Shown here: positions 58,001 through 64,000 of the stretch, one piece after another
How the letters are laid out: every line of letters begins with the position of its first letter
Position numbering within the stretch: the stretch's first letter is position 1
Assembly (NCBI RefSeq): GCF_965342175.1
Contig: NZ_CBDRBL010000009.1
Span: 62,001-126,000 of the forward strand
Direction of reading: 5' to 3'
Length of the DNA: 64,000 bases
DNA from: Actinacidiphila sp965342175
GTDB lineage: Bacteria > Actinomycetota > Actinomycetes > Streptomycetales > Streptomycetaceae
Made by a program: the position numbers and the translations under genes
Notes under the pieces: model-generated
Seen by the model: the letters and a program-made list of their open reading frames with translations, nothing else
Databases searched by the model: none
What the model was told of the DNA's origin: nothing

Positions 58001-58532
58001 CGACCTGATCATCCTCCACGAGGACGGCACCGAGCGGACCCGCTTCACCTTCCCGCGCCAGCGCCGCGGCCGCCGCCTGTGCCTGGCGGACTTCTTCCGG
58101 CCCGAGGAGTCCGGCGAGACCGACGTGGTCGGACTGCAGGTCGTCACCGTCGGCAACCGGATCTCCGAAGCGGCCAACGAGCTCTTCGCCGCCGACGCCT
58201 ACCGCGACTACCTGGAACTGCACGGCCTGTCCGTCCAGCTCGCCGAGGCCCTCGCCGAGTACTGGCACGCCCGGGTCCGCGCCGAGCTCGGCTTCGCCGG
58301 GGAGGACCCGGCCGCCATGGAGGACATGTTCGCCCTGAAGTACCGGGGCGCCCGCTTCTCGCTGGGCTACGGCGCCTGCCCCGACCTGGAGGACCGGGCC
58401 AAGATCGCGGAGCTGCTGGAGCCCGAGCGGATCGGGGTACGCCTTTCGGAGGAGTTCCAGCTGCATCCGGAGCAGTCCACCGACGCGATCGTCATCCACC
58501 ACCCGGAGGCGAAGTACTTCAACGCGCGGTAG
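55026..58532 (+). CDS. metH: Cobalamin-dependent methionine synthase
   Basis: This 1168-residue protein has all four MetH modules in order. The homocysteine-binding domain comes first (GLNCSTGPAEM; zinc cysteines in VGGCCGTTPEHL near residue 300). The folate-binding domain (about 350-640) includes GERTNANGSKKFREAML and DLCVDYVGRDG. The cobalamin domain (about 650-900) has DVHDIGKNLV with the cobalt-ligand His near 746, and MSGLLVKST. The C-terminal reactivation domain completes it. It transfers methyl from methyl-THF via cobalamin to homocysteine. The start at 55026 begins MAQPSLPSTSS after ccaggga. It is divergent from gylR. I saw no convincing cobalamin riboswitch in the 220-base leader. 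Confidence 0.96.
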   Translation: MAQPSLPSTSSARAAALRQALATRVVVADGAMGTMLQAQDPTLEDFQGHEGCNEILNVSRPDIVASVHREYFAVGVDCVETNTFGANLSALGEYDIADRIFELSEAGARIAREVADEFSAEDGRLRWVIGSIGPGTKLPTLGHVDYAALQEGFRRNAAGLVSGGADALLVETCQDLLQIKAAVLGTKQALTEAGLDLPLFVQVAVETTGTMLLGSEIGAALTALEPLGIDTIGLNCSTGPAEMSEHLRYLARHARVALSCMPNAGLPVLGKDGAHFPLDPQGLADAQEAFVREYGLSLVGGCCGTTPEHLRQVVERVRGREITPRTPHPEPGASSLYQTVPFRQDTSYLAIGERTNANGSKKFREAMLDGRWDDCVEMAREQIREGAHLLDLCVDYVGRDGVADMKEIAGRLATASTLPIVLDSTEPEVLRAGLEKLGGRAVINSVNYEDGDGPDSRFARTARLAVEHGAALIALTIDEEGQARTPETKVAVAERLIADLTGNWGIAESDIIVDCLTFTIATGQEESRKDGIATIEAIRELKRRHPDVQTTLGLSNISFGLNPAARMVLNSVFLHECVTAGLDSAIVHAAKILPIARIPEEQREVALDLVYDRRREGYDPLQRFLELFEGVDTKSVKAGRAEELAALPLEERLRRRIIDGEKNGLEADLDEALASRPALDIVNDTLLEGMKVVGELFGSGQMQLPFVLQSAEVMKTAVAHLEPHMEKSDASGKGTIVLATVRGDVHDIGKNLVDIILSNNGYNVVNLGIKQPVSAILDAAHEHSADVIGMSGLLVKSTVIMKENLEELNQRGLAASYPVILGGAALTRAYVEQDLHELYQGEVRYARDAFEGLRLMDALIAVKRGVPGATLPELKQRRVAARQGVVPEPEENRGQIRSDVAVDNPVPTPPFWGSRIVKGIPLKDYASWLDEGALFKGQWGLKQARTGGPTYEELAETEGRPRLRGLLDRLQSEGLLEAAVVHGYFPCVSKGDDLIILHEDGTERTRFTFPRQRRGRRLCLADFFRPEESGETDVVGLQVVTVGNRISEAANELFAADAYRDYLELHGLSVQLAEALAEYWHARVRAELGFAGEDPAAMEDMFALKYRGARFSLGYGACPDLEDRAKIAELLEPERIGVRLSEEFQLHPEQSTDAIVIHHPEAKYFNAR

Positions 58533-58573
58533 CCGGACGTACGTCGTACACTGGACGGTCCCGATACGGCACC

Positions 58574-58619
58574 AGGCCGGTCGCACGCCCCCACCACCAG
58601 GGCGCGAGGCGACCGGCCT
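58574..58619 (+). terminator. Hairpin between metH and the HAD gene
   Basis: AGGCCGGTCGC (58574-58584) pairs perfectly with GCGACCGGCCT (58609-58619) around a 24-base loop, followed by TTGTG. It begins 41 bases after the metH stop. Confidence 0.65.
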
Positions 58620-58651
58620 TTGTGCCCCCTGGACGCAGAGGAGTGGGGCGC

Positions 58652-59353
58652 ATGACGAGCGGTATTCCCGCCACCGAGATCCGGCCGGCCGCCGAGGCAG
58701 GTCTGCAGGCCGTGCTCCTGGACATGGACGGCACGCTGGTCGACACCGAGGGCTTCTGGTGGAACGCCGAGGTCGAGGTCTTCGCGGAGCTCGGCCACGT
58801 CCTGGACGACACCCACCGCGAGGTCGTCGTCGGCGGGCCCATGACCCGCAGCCTGGGGCACCTCATCTCGGTCACCGGGACGGACGCCACGCTCGCCGAA
58901 CTGTCCACCCTGATCAACCTGCGCTTTGTCGAGCTCATCGGCCGCGGCGTGCCGCTGATGCCGGGCGCCCAGCGCCTGCTCACCGACCTGGCCGCGCACG
59001 GCGTGCCCACCGCCCTGGTCTCCGCCTCCCACCGGCGCATCATCGACGCCGTCATGCTCTCCCTCGGCGGCCACCACTTCGCCTTCTCCCTCGCCGGCGA
59101 CGAGATCGAGCGGACCAAGCCGCACCCCGACCCCTACCTGACGGCCGCCGCACGGCTGGGCGCGGACCCGTCACGATGCGTGGTCGTCGAGGACACGCCC
59201 ACCGGGGTCGCCGCCGCCGAGGCGGCAGGCTGCCGGATCGTGGCCGTCCCCTCCATCGCCGGGATCGAACCGGCCCCGGGACGGACGGTGGTGCCCTCGC
59301 TGGAACGGGTCGACGTACCTTTTCTGCGCTCTCTGATTATGCCCGTTCACTGA
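58652..59353 (+). CDS. HAD family phosphatase
   Basis: This 233-residue haloacid-dehalogenase-like hydrolase has motif I LLDMDGTLVDTEGFWW (nucleophile Asp), motif II ALVSASHRRIID (Ser), motif III Lys in ERTKPHPDPYL, and motif IV VVVEDTPTGVAAAEAAG. It belongs to the beta-phosphoglucomutase/sugar-phosphatase-like subfamily with a helical cap. The ATG follows agaggagtgggg. It lies 119 bases after metH and behind a hairpin, so it is probably transcribed separately. Substrate unknown. Confidence 0.9.
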   Translation: MTSGIPATEIRPAAEAGLQAVLLDMDGTLVDTEGFWWNAEVEVFAELGHVLDDTHREVVVGGPMTRSLGHLISVTGTDATLAELSTLINLRFVELIGRGVPLMPGAQRLLTDLAAHGVPTALVSASHRRIIDAVMLSLGGHHFAFSLAGDEIERTKPHPDPYLTAAARLGADPSRCVVVEDTPTGVAAAEAAGCRIVAVPSIAGIEPAPGRTVVPSLERVDVPFLRSLIMPVH

Positions 59354-59741
59354 GCGTCGCCTGCAAATCGACCTGAAACTCTGGGCGTTTGCCCGGCTAT
59401 TTTGTGTGACGCCTCGCGGCCCGCCGAATTGCTTGCGGAGCAGACCTTCGCGGCGTGATGTTTTTCACGTTCCCGGGTATGGACAGGACGCTCCGCATGA
59501 GTCCCTCGCCGCCGGGAGGCGGTGCGGTCGGGGTGGTGTGTCCGGATTGGGGAACCCTCGCGCACTTCGTTCTGCTGCCCGGATATCGACGGCGCTCTTC
59601 CTGTTATCGCGTCGTGACGCGGGCTCAACTTCTCCGTGTTCGTGGGCGGTCCACCGGAATGTCGGCACGTCTCGAATTACGGGTAAGGTCGCCCCGCTCA
59701 ACACTGCGCGGCCGGAGGCCGGAAGAGGGAGAACGACGAGG
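59354..59741 (+). other. Long leader/promoter region of the solute-binding protein gene
   Basis: About 390 relatively AT-rich bases (for this genome) precede the solute-binding protein gene. A TAAGGT at 59684-59689 is a likely -10 element, with a weak -35 near 59661. No ORF with a domain was seen. The low GC suggests a regulated promoter region. Confidence 0.45.
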
Positions 59742-61334
59742 ATGAATCGCAAGCTGCTGGTGTTGCCGGCCCTGCTGGGTCTCGCCGCGCCCGTACTCGC
59801 CGGATGCGGTGGCTCGACCGGTGGCGGCGGTGGCGGGGATGCGGTCGTCATCGGCACGACGGACCCCATCGCGGTGTCCGAGGACCAGCCTTCCCCCCTC
59901 GACCCGGCCACGGCCTACGACGGCGGCACGTACAGCTTCTTCAACAACACCTTCCAGATGCTGCTCGGTTACGCGCGCAGCTCCTCCACCCCCGAGCCCG
60001 ACGCGGCCCGGTCCTGCGAGTTCTCCGACACCAAGTCGGAGACCTACCGCTGCACCCTGCGCGACGGCCTGAAGTTCGCCAACGGCCACGAGCTGACCTC
60101 GGAGGACGTCAAGTTCTCCATCGACCGCGTGCTGAAGATCAACAGCGACATCGGCCCGGCGAGCCTCCTGGTGAACATCGACAGTGTCGAGGCCCCGGAC
60201 CCGAAGACCGTCGTCTTCCACCTCAAGACCTCCGACGCCACCTTCCCCTACAAGCTGGCGACCCCGGCCGCGGCCATCGTCGACAGCGAGGTCTACAGCG
60301 CCACCGAGCCGCTCAAGGGCCTGAAGATGGAGGGCTCCGGCCCGTACAAGCTGGACTCGTGGGAGGACGGCAAGGCCGTCCTCAGCGCCAACCCCAACTA
60401 CACCGGTCTGTTCAGCAAGCGCGCCAACGACAAGGTCGAGGTGCGCTTCTTCTCCTCCGCCGCCGACATGCTGAAGGCGCTCAAGGCGGGCGACGTCGAC
60501 CTGGTCAACCGCACCCTGACGCCTGAGCAGATCAGCCAGCTCGAGGCGGGTGCGGACGAGGTCAAGCTGACCGAGACCACGGGCGCCTCGGTCCGCTACA
60601 TGTTCTTCAACGTCGAGGACCCGTCGGTGAAGTCCGAGGCCGTCCGCGAGGCCATCGCCCGGGTCCTCGACCGCGGCAGCCTCATCCGCGACGTGACCCG
60701 CCGCACCGCCACCCCGCTGTACGGCGCCGTCCCGACCGGCATCACCGGCCACGCCAACTCGTACTTCAACGCCTACGGCGAGCCCAACCGCGCCAAGGCC
60801 GCCGAGGTGCTCACCGACGCGGGCATCAGCACCCCGGTCAAGTTCACCTGGACCTATCCGACCGAGCACCCCTCCACCCCGGACAAGGAGGAGGCGGAGC
60901 ACCTGAAGGAGCAGCTCGAGGGCACCGGGCTGTTCGACGTGACGCTCCAGCCCATCACCTGGAAGAAGTTCCTGAAGGGCGCCACCACCGGTAAGTTCGC
61001 CGCCTACTCGCTCAGCTGGCTCCCCGACTTCCCGGACCCCGAGACCTACATCGCGCCGTTCTTCGCCGACGACGGGTTCCTCGACCTCAACTACAAGGGC
61101 GAGACCATCAAGAAGTCGCTTCTGCCGGCCACCGGCCAGTCCGCGGACCGCAGCAAGACGGACAAGGACTTCGCGCAGATGCAGGACATCCTCTCGCGTG
61201 ACCTCCCGATGATCCCGCTCTACCAGGACAAGCAGTACGTGGCCAGCCGCGACGGCGTCACGGGAGCCGAATGGTTCCTCAACACCTCCTCCAGCGCCCA
61301 GTTCTGGGAGATCGGCCGCGGCGTGACAGGGTGA
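59742..61334 (+). CDS. Extracellular solute-binding lipoprotein, family 5 (oligopeptide/nickel type)
   Basis: This 530-residue lipoprotein has a signal peptide with lipobox LAGC (Cys about 22), a Gly-rich spacer, and an SBP_bac_5 domain: LRDGLKFANGHELTSEDVKFSIDR, VRYMFFNVEDPSVKSEAVREAIARVLDR, and a C-terminal LPMIPLYQDKQYVASRDGV. It would capture peptides or related solutes outside the membrane for an ABC importer. No permease or ATPase genes follow: the next gene is on the other strand. It therefore works with components encoded elsewhere or acts in sensing. Start ATG 59742 behind gacgagg. Confidence 0.92.
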   Translation: MNRKLLVLPALLGLAAPVLAGCGGSTGGGGGGDAVVIGTTDPIAVSEDQPSPLDPATAYDGGTYSFFNNTFQMLLGYARSSSTPEPDAARSCEFSDTKSETYRCTLRDGLKFANGHELTSEDVKFSIDRVLKINSDIGPASLLVNIDSVEAPDPKTVVFHLKTSDATFPYKLATPAAAIVDSEVYSATEPLKGLKMEGSGPYKLDSWEDGKAVLSANPNYTGLFSKRANDKVEVRFFSSAADMLKALKAGDVDLVNRTLTPEQISQLEAGADEVKLTETTGASVRYMFFNVEDPSVKSEAVREAIARVLDRGSLIRDVTRRTATPLYGAVPTGITGHANSYFNAYGEPNRAKAAEVLTDAGISTPVKFTWTYPTEHPSTPDKEEAEHLKEQLEGTGLFDVTLQPITWKKFLKGATTGKFAAYSLSWLPDFPDPETYIAPFFADDGFLDLNYKGETIKKSLLPATGQSADRSKTDKDFAQMQDILSRDLPMIPLYQDKQYVASRDGVTGAEWFLNTSSSAQFWEIGRGVTG

Positions 61335-61512
61335 GCCACCGGCCGGCCGGATTCGGGAGTTCTCCCGGTTCCGGCCGGCCTGGCCGGCCTGGTCGGCCCC
61401 GACGACGTGAAGAGGAATCGGCCCGGAAACCGCACGGCCAGCGCCGCCCGCGCCGCCCAAGCCGGACACGCACGCGCCAATGCGACGCGACGCGACGCAC
61501 GCCCCGGGGACG

Positions 61513-62184
61513 CTACTGCCCGCCGGGGCGCACCAGTCCGCTCTCGTAGGCGTAGACCGCCGCCTGCACCCGGTCGCGCAGCGCCAGCTTCGTCAGCACA
61601 TGGCCCACATGGGTCTTCACCGTCGTCTCGCTCACGAACAACTCCGCGGCGATCTCCGCGTTCGACAGGCCCCGCGCCACCAGCTTCAGCACCTCGACCT
61701 CGCGATCGGTCAAGGTGTGCAGCGCCTGCGGCACCGACTCCTCGCCCGACGGCAACCGCCCCGCGTACTTGTCCAGCAGCCGCCGGGTGATGCTCGGCGC
61801 CAGCATCGCCTCACCCGCCGCGACCACCCGTATCGCCTGCACCAGTTCGTGCGCCGGTGCGTCCTTCAGCAGAAAGCCGCTGGCGCCCGCCCGCAGCGCC
61901 TCCACCACGTACTCGTCGAGATCGAACGTGGTCAGCACCAGGACCTTCGCCGGTCCGTCCCGGCCCGGCCCGGTGATCCGGCGCGTCGCCTCCACCCCGT
62001 CCATCCGCGGCATGCGGATGTCCATCAGCACCACATCGGGCTGCAGCGCCCGCACCTGCTCCAGTGCCTGCTGGCCGTCCCCGGCTTCGCCGACCACCGC
62101 CAGATCGCCCTCGGCCTCCAAGATCATCCGGAAGCCCGTGCGCAGCAGCGGCTGGTCGTCCACCAGCAGGACGCGAATAGCCAC
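61513..62184 (-). CDS. NarL/LuxR-type response regulator, orphan
   Basis: This 223-residue regulator has an N-terminal receiver (VAIRVLLVDDQPLLRTGF, phospho-Asp in VVLMDIRMPRMDG, Thr in LVLTTFDLDEYV, Lys in FLLKDAPAHELVQ). A C-terminal LuxR-type helix-turn-helix follows (LTDREVEVLKLVARGLSNAEIA). No histidine kinase gene is adjacent; it follows the RecB-like gene by 16 bases, so it probably shares that transcript. The GTG at 62184 after gaaggagatctt is used; the ORF extending to 62214 overlaps the upstream stop codon region. Confidence 0.9.
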   Translation of the reverse strand: MAIRVLLVDDQPLLRTGFRMILEAEGDLAVVGEAGDGQQALEQVRALQPDVVLMDIRMPRMDGVEATRRITGPGRDGPAKVLVLTTFDLDEYVVEALRAGASGFLLKDAPAHELVQAIRVVAAGEAMLAPSITRRLLDKYAGRLPSGEESVPQALHTLTDREVEVLKLVARGLSNAEIAAELFVSETTVKTHVGHVLTKLALRDRVQAAVYAYESGLVRPGGQ

Positions 62185-62200
62185 AAGATCTCCTTCGCCG

Positions 62201-63052
62201 TCAGGACTCCCCATTCTGGCTCACCAGGGGCAGCGGATACGGCGGGGGAGTCCCCCCGAACGACGGGCACACCGCCCGATGGTCGCACCAGTCGCACAAC
62301 CGGCTCGGCCGCGGCCGCCAGTCACCCGACGCAGTGGCCTGCGTGATCGCCTGCCACAGCGCCTCCAGCTTCCGCGCCACCGCCCGCAGCTCACCCTCCG
62401 ACGGGTCGTACGTCAACACCTCGCCGCTGCCCAGGTAGACCAGCTGCAGCCGACGCGGCACCACACCCCGCAGCCGCCACAGCACCAGCGCGTAGAACTT
62501 CATCTGGAACAGCGCCTCGTCCGCGTACTCCGGCCGCGGCGCCCGGCCGGTCTTGTAGTCCACCACCCGCAGGTCGCCCGAGGCCGGCGCGACGTCCAGA
62601 CGGTCGATGTAACCGCGCAGCGTCAGCCCCGACTCCAGCTCCGTCTCCACGTACAGCTCACGCTCGGCCGGCTCCAGCCGCGTCGGATCCTCCAGCGAGA
62701 ACCACCGCTCGACCAGCCGGGCCGCCTCCTCAAGCCACTCCGCCAACCCCGGCCCGTCCGCCGCCGCGAACAGCTCCGAAAGCTCCGGACGCTCCTCCAG
62801 CAGCCGCTGCCACTGCCCCGGCACCATCGCCCGGGCCCGGTCCGCCGTCCGCTCCGCCGCCGGCACGTCGAAGAGGCGCTCCAGCACCGCGTGCACCACC
62901 GTGCCGCGCGTCGCGGCCGGACTCGGCTTCTCCGGCAGCCTGTCGATCACCCGCAGCCGGTACAGCAGCGGGCAGCGCATGAAGTCCGCCGCGCGCGACG
63001 GCGAAAGGGAGGACGGCGGCCTCGGAGGAACGGCTTCAGTGCTGGTGCCCAT
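62201..63052 (-). CDS. RecB-family PD-(D/E)XK nuclease with iron-sulfur cysteines
   Basis: This 283-residue nuclease has the RecB signatures: GTVVHAVLERLF (metal His), LRGYIDRLDV (Asp), VVDYKTGRAP (DxK catalytic), and QMKFYALVLWRL (QxxxY). Four cysteines, one near residue 28 (MRCPLLYR) and three near the C-terminus (CDWCDHRAVC), form the iron-staple arrangement of AddB/Cas4-like nucleases. It may process DNA ends in repair; no helicase gene or CRISPR array is adjacent. It begins MGTSTEAVPPRPP and is followed by the response regulator. Confidence 0.9.
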   Translation of the reverse strand: MGTSTEAVPPRPPSSLSPSRAADFMRCPLLYRLRVIDRLPEKPSPAATRGTVVHAVLERLFDVPAAERTADRARAMVPGQWQRLLEERPELSELFAAADGPGLAEWLEEAARLVERWFSLEDPTRLEPAERELYVETELESGLTLRGYIDRLDVAPASGDLRVVDYKTGRAPRPEYADEALFQMKFYALVLWRLRGVVPRRLQLVYLGSGEVLTYDPSEGELRAVARKLEALWQAITQATASGDWRPRPSRLCDWCDHRAVCPSFGGTPPPYPLPLVSQNGES

Positions 63053-63148
63053 GGCAGGACCTTACGGGGTGGCACCGACAGCCGGTGTCGGGTCCACGCA
63101 ACCGGGCAATACCATCGACGTCGGAGCAACAGCGACAGAGGGGAACCA

Positions 63149-64000
63149 GTGAGCGAGAGCCAGCAGCCGCCGCCGGGCGGCGAGCAGACTCCCGGACCCG
63201 GCGACGGGCCCGCCCAGCGCCCCCCGGCGCCCGGCGGCGGCATCCTCATGGGCCGCTTCTTCGGCGTACCCGTCTATGTCGCACCCAGCTGGTTCCTCGT
63301 CGCGGCCCTCATCACGTGGGTGTTCGGCGGCCAGCTCGACCGCGTCCTGCCCGAGCTCGGCAGCGCCCGCTACCTCGTCTCGCTCTTCTTCGCGGTCGCC
63401 TTCTACGCCTCGGTGCTCGTCCACGAACTCGCCCACACCATCGCCGCCCTCCGCTTCGACCTGCCCGTGCGCCGCATCCAGCTGCAGTTCTTCGGCGGCG
63501 TCTCCGAGATCGAGAAGGAGTCCGAGACCCCCGGGCGCGAATTCGTCCTCGCCTTCGTCGGCCCCCTGCTCTCCCTCGTCCTCGCCGGCGTCTTCTACCT
63601 CGCCATGTACGGCGTCGAACCCGACACCGTCCCCGGCGTCCTGCTCGCCGGACTCATGATCAGCAATCTGCTGGTGGCCGCCTTCAACCTGCTCCCCGGC
63701 CTGCCGCTCGACGGCGGCCGCATGCTGCGCGCCGTCATCTGGAAGATCAGCGGCAAGGCCATGACCGGCACCGTGGCCGCCGCCTGGACCGGCCGCGCCC
63801 TGGCCATCGCCGTCCTCGTCGGACTGCCCCTGCTGTCGTACGCCGGCGGCATGAACGAAGGCGGCGACGGCGCCACCGGATTCGACTCCCTCACCGACGC
63901 CCTGCTCGCGGCCATCCTCGCCGCCATCATCTGGACCGGCGCCGGCAACAGCCTGCGCATGGCACGGCTGCGCGAGCACCTCCCCGAACTCCAGGCCCGC
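63149..64000 (+). CDS. Site-2 protease family (M50) membrane metalloprotease, N-terminal part
   Basis: The first 284 residues are present and the gene runs off the window. A Pro/Gly-rich cytoplasmic N-terminus is followed by membrane segments with the zinc motif HELAH (in YASVLVHELAHTIAALRF) and the second ligand region LPGLPLDGGRMLRAVI. Site-2 proteases cleave transmembrane segments, for example of anti-sigma factors. The SREBP/Rip1-like subgroup usually has a CBS pair further downstream, which cannot be checked here. GTG 63149 follows gaggggaacca. It is divergent from the RecB-like gene. Confidence 0.88.
   Translation, partial: MSESQQPPPGGEQTPGPGDGPAQRPPAPGGGILMGRFFGVPVYVAPSWFLVAALITWVFGGQLDRVLPELGSARYLVSLFFAVAFYASVLVHELAHTIAALRFDLPVRRIQLQFFGGVSEIEKESETPGREFVLAFVGPLLSLVLAGVFYLAMYGVEPDTVPGVLLAGLMISNLLVAAFNLLPGLPLDGGRMLRAVIWKISGKAMTGTVAAAWTGRALAIAVLVGLPLLSYAGGMNEGGDGATGFDSLTDALLAAILAAIIWTGAGNSLRMARLREHLPELQAR

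Noticed and set aside
62201..63052. RecB-like nuclease as a CRISPR Cas4
   Set aside because: No repeat array or other cas gene is in the window; the protein fits free-standing RecB-family exonucleases of actinobacteria.

Overview
This window is high-GC, gene-dense actinobacterial chromosome, almost certainly Streptomyces. The evidence is the strong third-codon-position GC bias, frequent GTG starts, a short and a long chaplin side by side, mycothiol ligase (mshC), GylR-type control of the glycerol operon, DUF3090 and SCO1664-family genes, an F420-type LLM protein and a DUF5703 gene. No phage, insertion sequence, CRISPR array or replication origin was recognised. The gene order from about 26 kb to 59 kb resembles my recollection of the S. 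coelicolor SCO1657-SCO1676 neighbourhood (metH, gylR, glpFKD, PAC2/parJ, mshC, SCO1664, DUF3090, ..., chpC, chpH). That comparison is from memory and was not searched.

Layout. 0-2.5 kb: the end of a GT87-type membrane glycosyltransferase, then an ABC-F ATPase preceded by a nine-codon leader ORF and hairpins that look like a translation-attenuation leader. 2.6-9 kb: a zinc-ribbon-like orphan, then an acyl-CoA/oxidoreductase group (SDR, TetR regulator, quinone oxidoreductase, and a divergent acyl-CoA dehydrogenase plus APH-like kinase pair) with palindromic operators. 9.3-13.1 kb: a sugar-acid group (glucarate dehydratase, MBL hydrolase, gluconokinase, GntR) with clear operator-like sites. 13.1-25.6 kb: a mosaic accessory stretch with decayed genes (a frameshifted P-loop kinase, a TetR fragment, a transporter/decarboxylase chimera) among intact genes: MarR, two DUF202 proteins, DUF817, NUDIX, NDH-2, an AtuA-family protein behind a 10-bp iteron array, fumarylacetoacetase, a CLC channel and a lipoprotein.

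26-43 kb is mostly conserved core: tRNA-Leu, an M20 peptidase, chaplins, a RecD2-like protein lacking ATPase motifs, aldo-keto reductase, LLM oxidoreductase, a ferritin-like protein, a histidine phosphatase, DUF3090, the SCO1664 family protein, mshC, PAC2/ParJ, a GH18-like protein, a FadR-type regulator and tRNA-Pro. 43-49 kb holds a tightly overlapping four-gene operon (nucleoside phosphorylase, amidohydrolase, sulfite-oxidase-like protein, ferredoxin-reductase-like protein) and a YtrA-type GntR/ABC operon with its own dyad. 49.8-55 kb is the glycerol regulon gylR-glpF-glpK-glpD, where two matching 19-bp boxes predict the GylR sites. 55-64 kb carries cobalamin-dependent metH, a HAD phosphatase, a peptide-type solute-binding lipoprotein, an orphan NarL-type response regulator, a RecB-family nuclease and the start of a site-2 protease.

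The most interesting signals are: (1) the TCTGAA 10-bp-phased array before the AtuA gene; (2) the Tyr/Gly/Lys-rich linker and polyglycine tract in the long chaplin; (3) the RecD2-like protein with no Walker A; (4) the ABC-F leader peptide; (5) the paired GylR boxes; and (6) the cluster of pseudogenes and gene chimeras between 13 and 22 kb.
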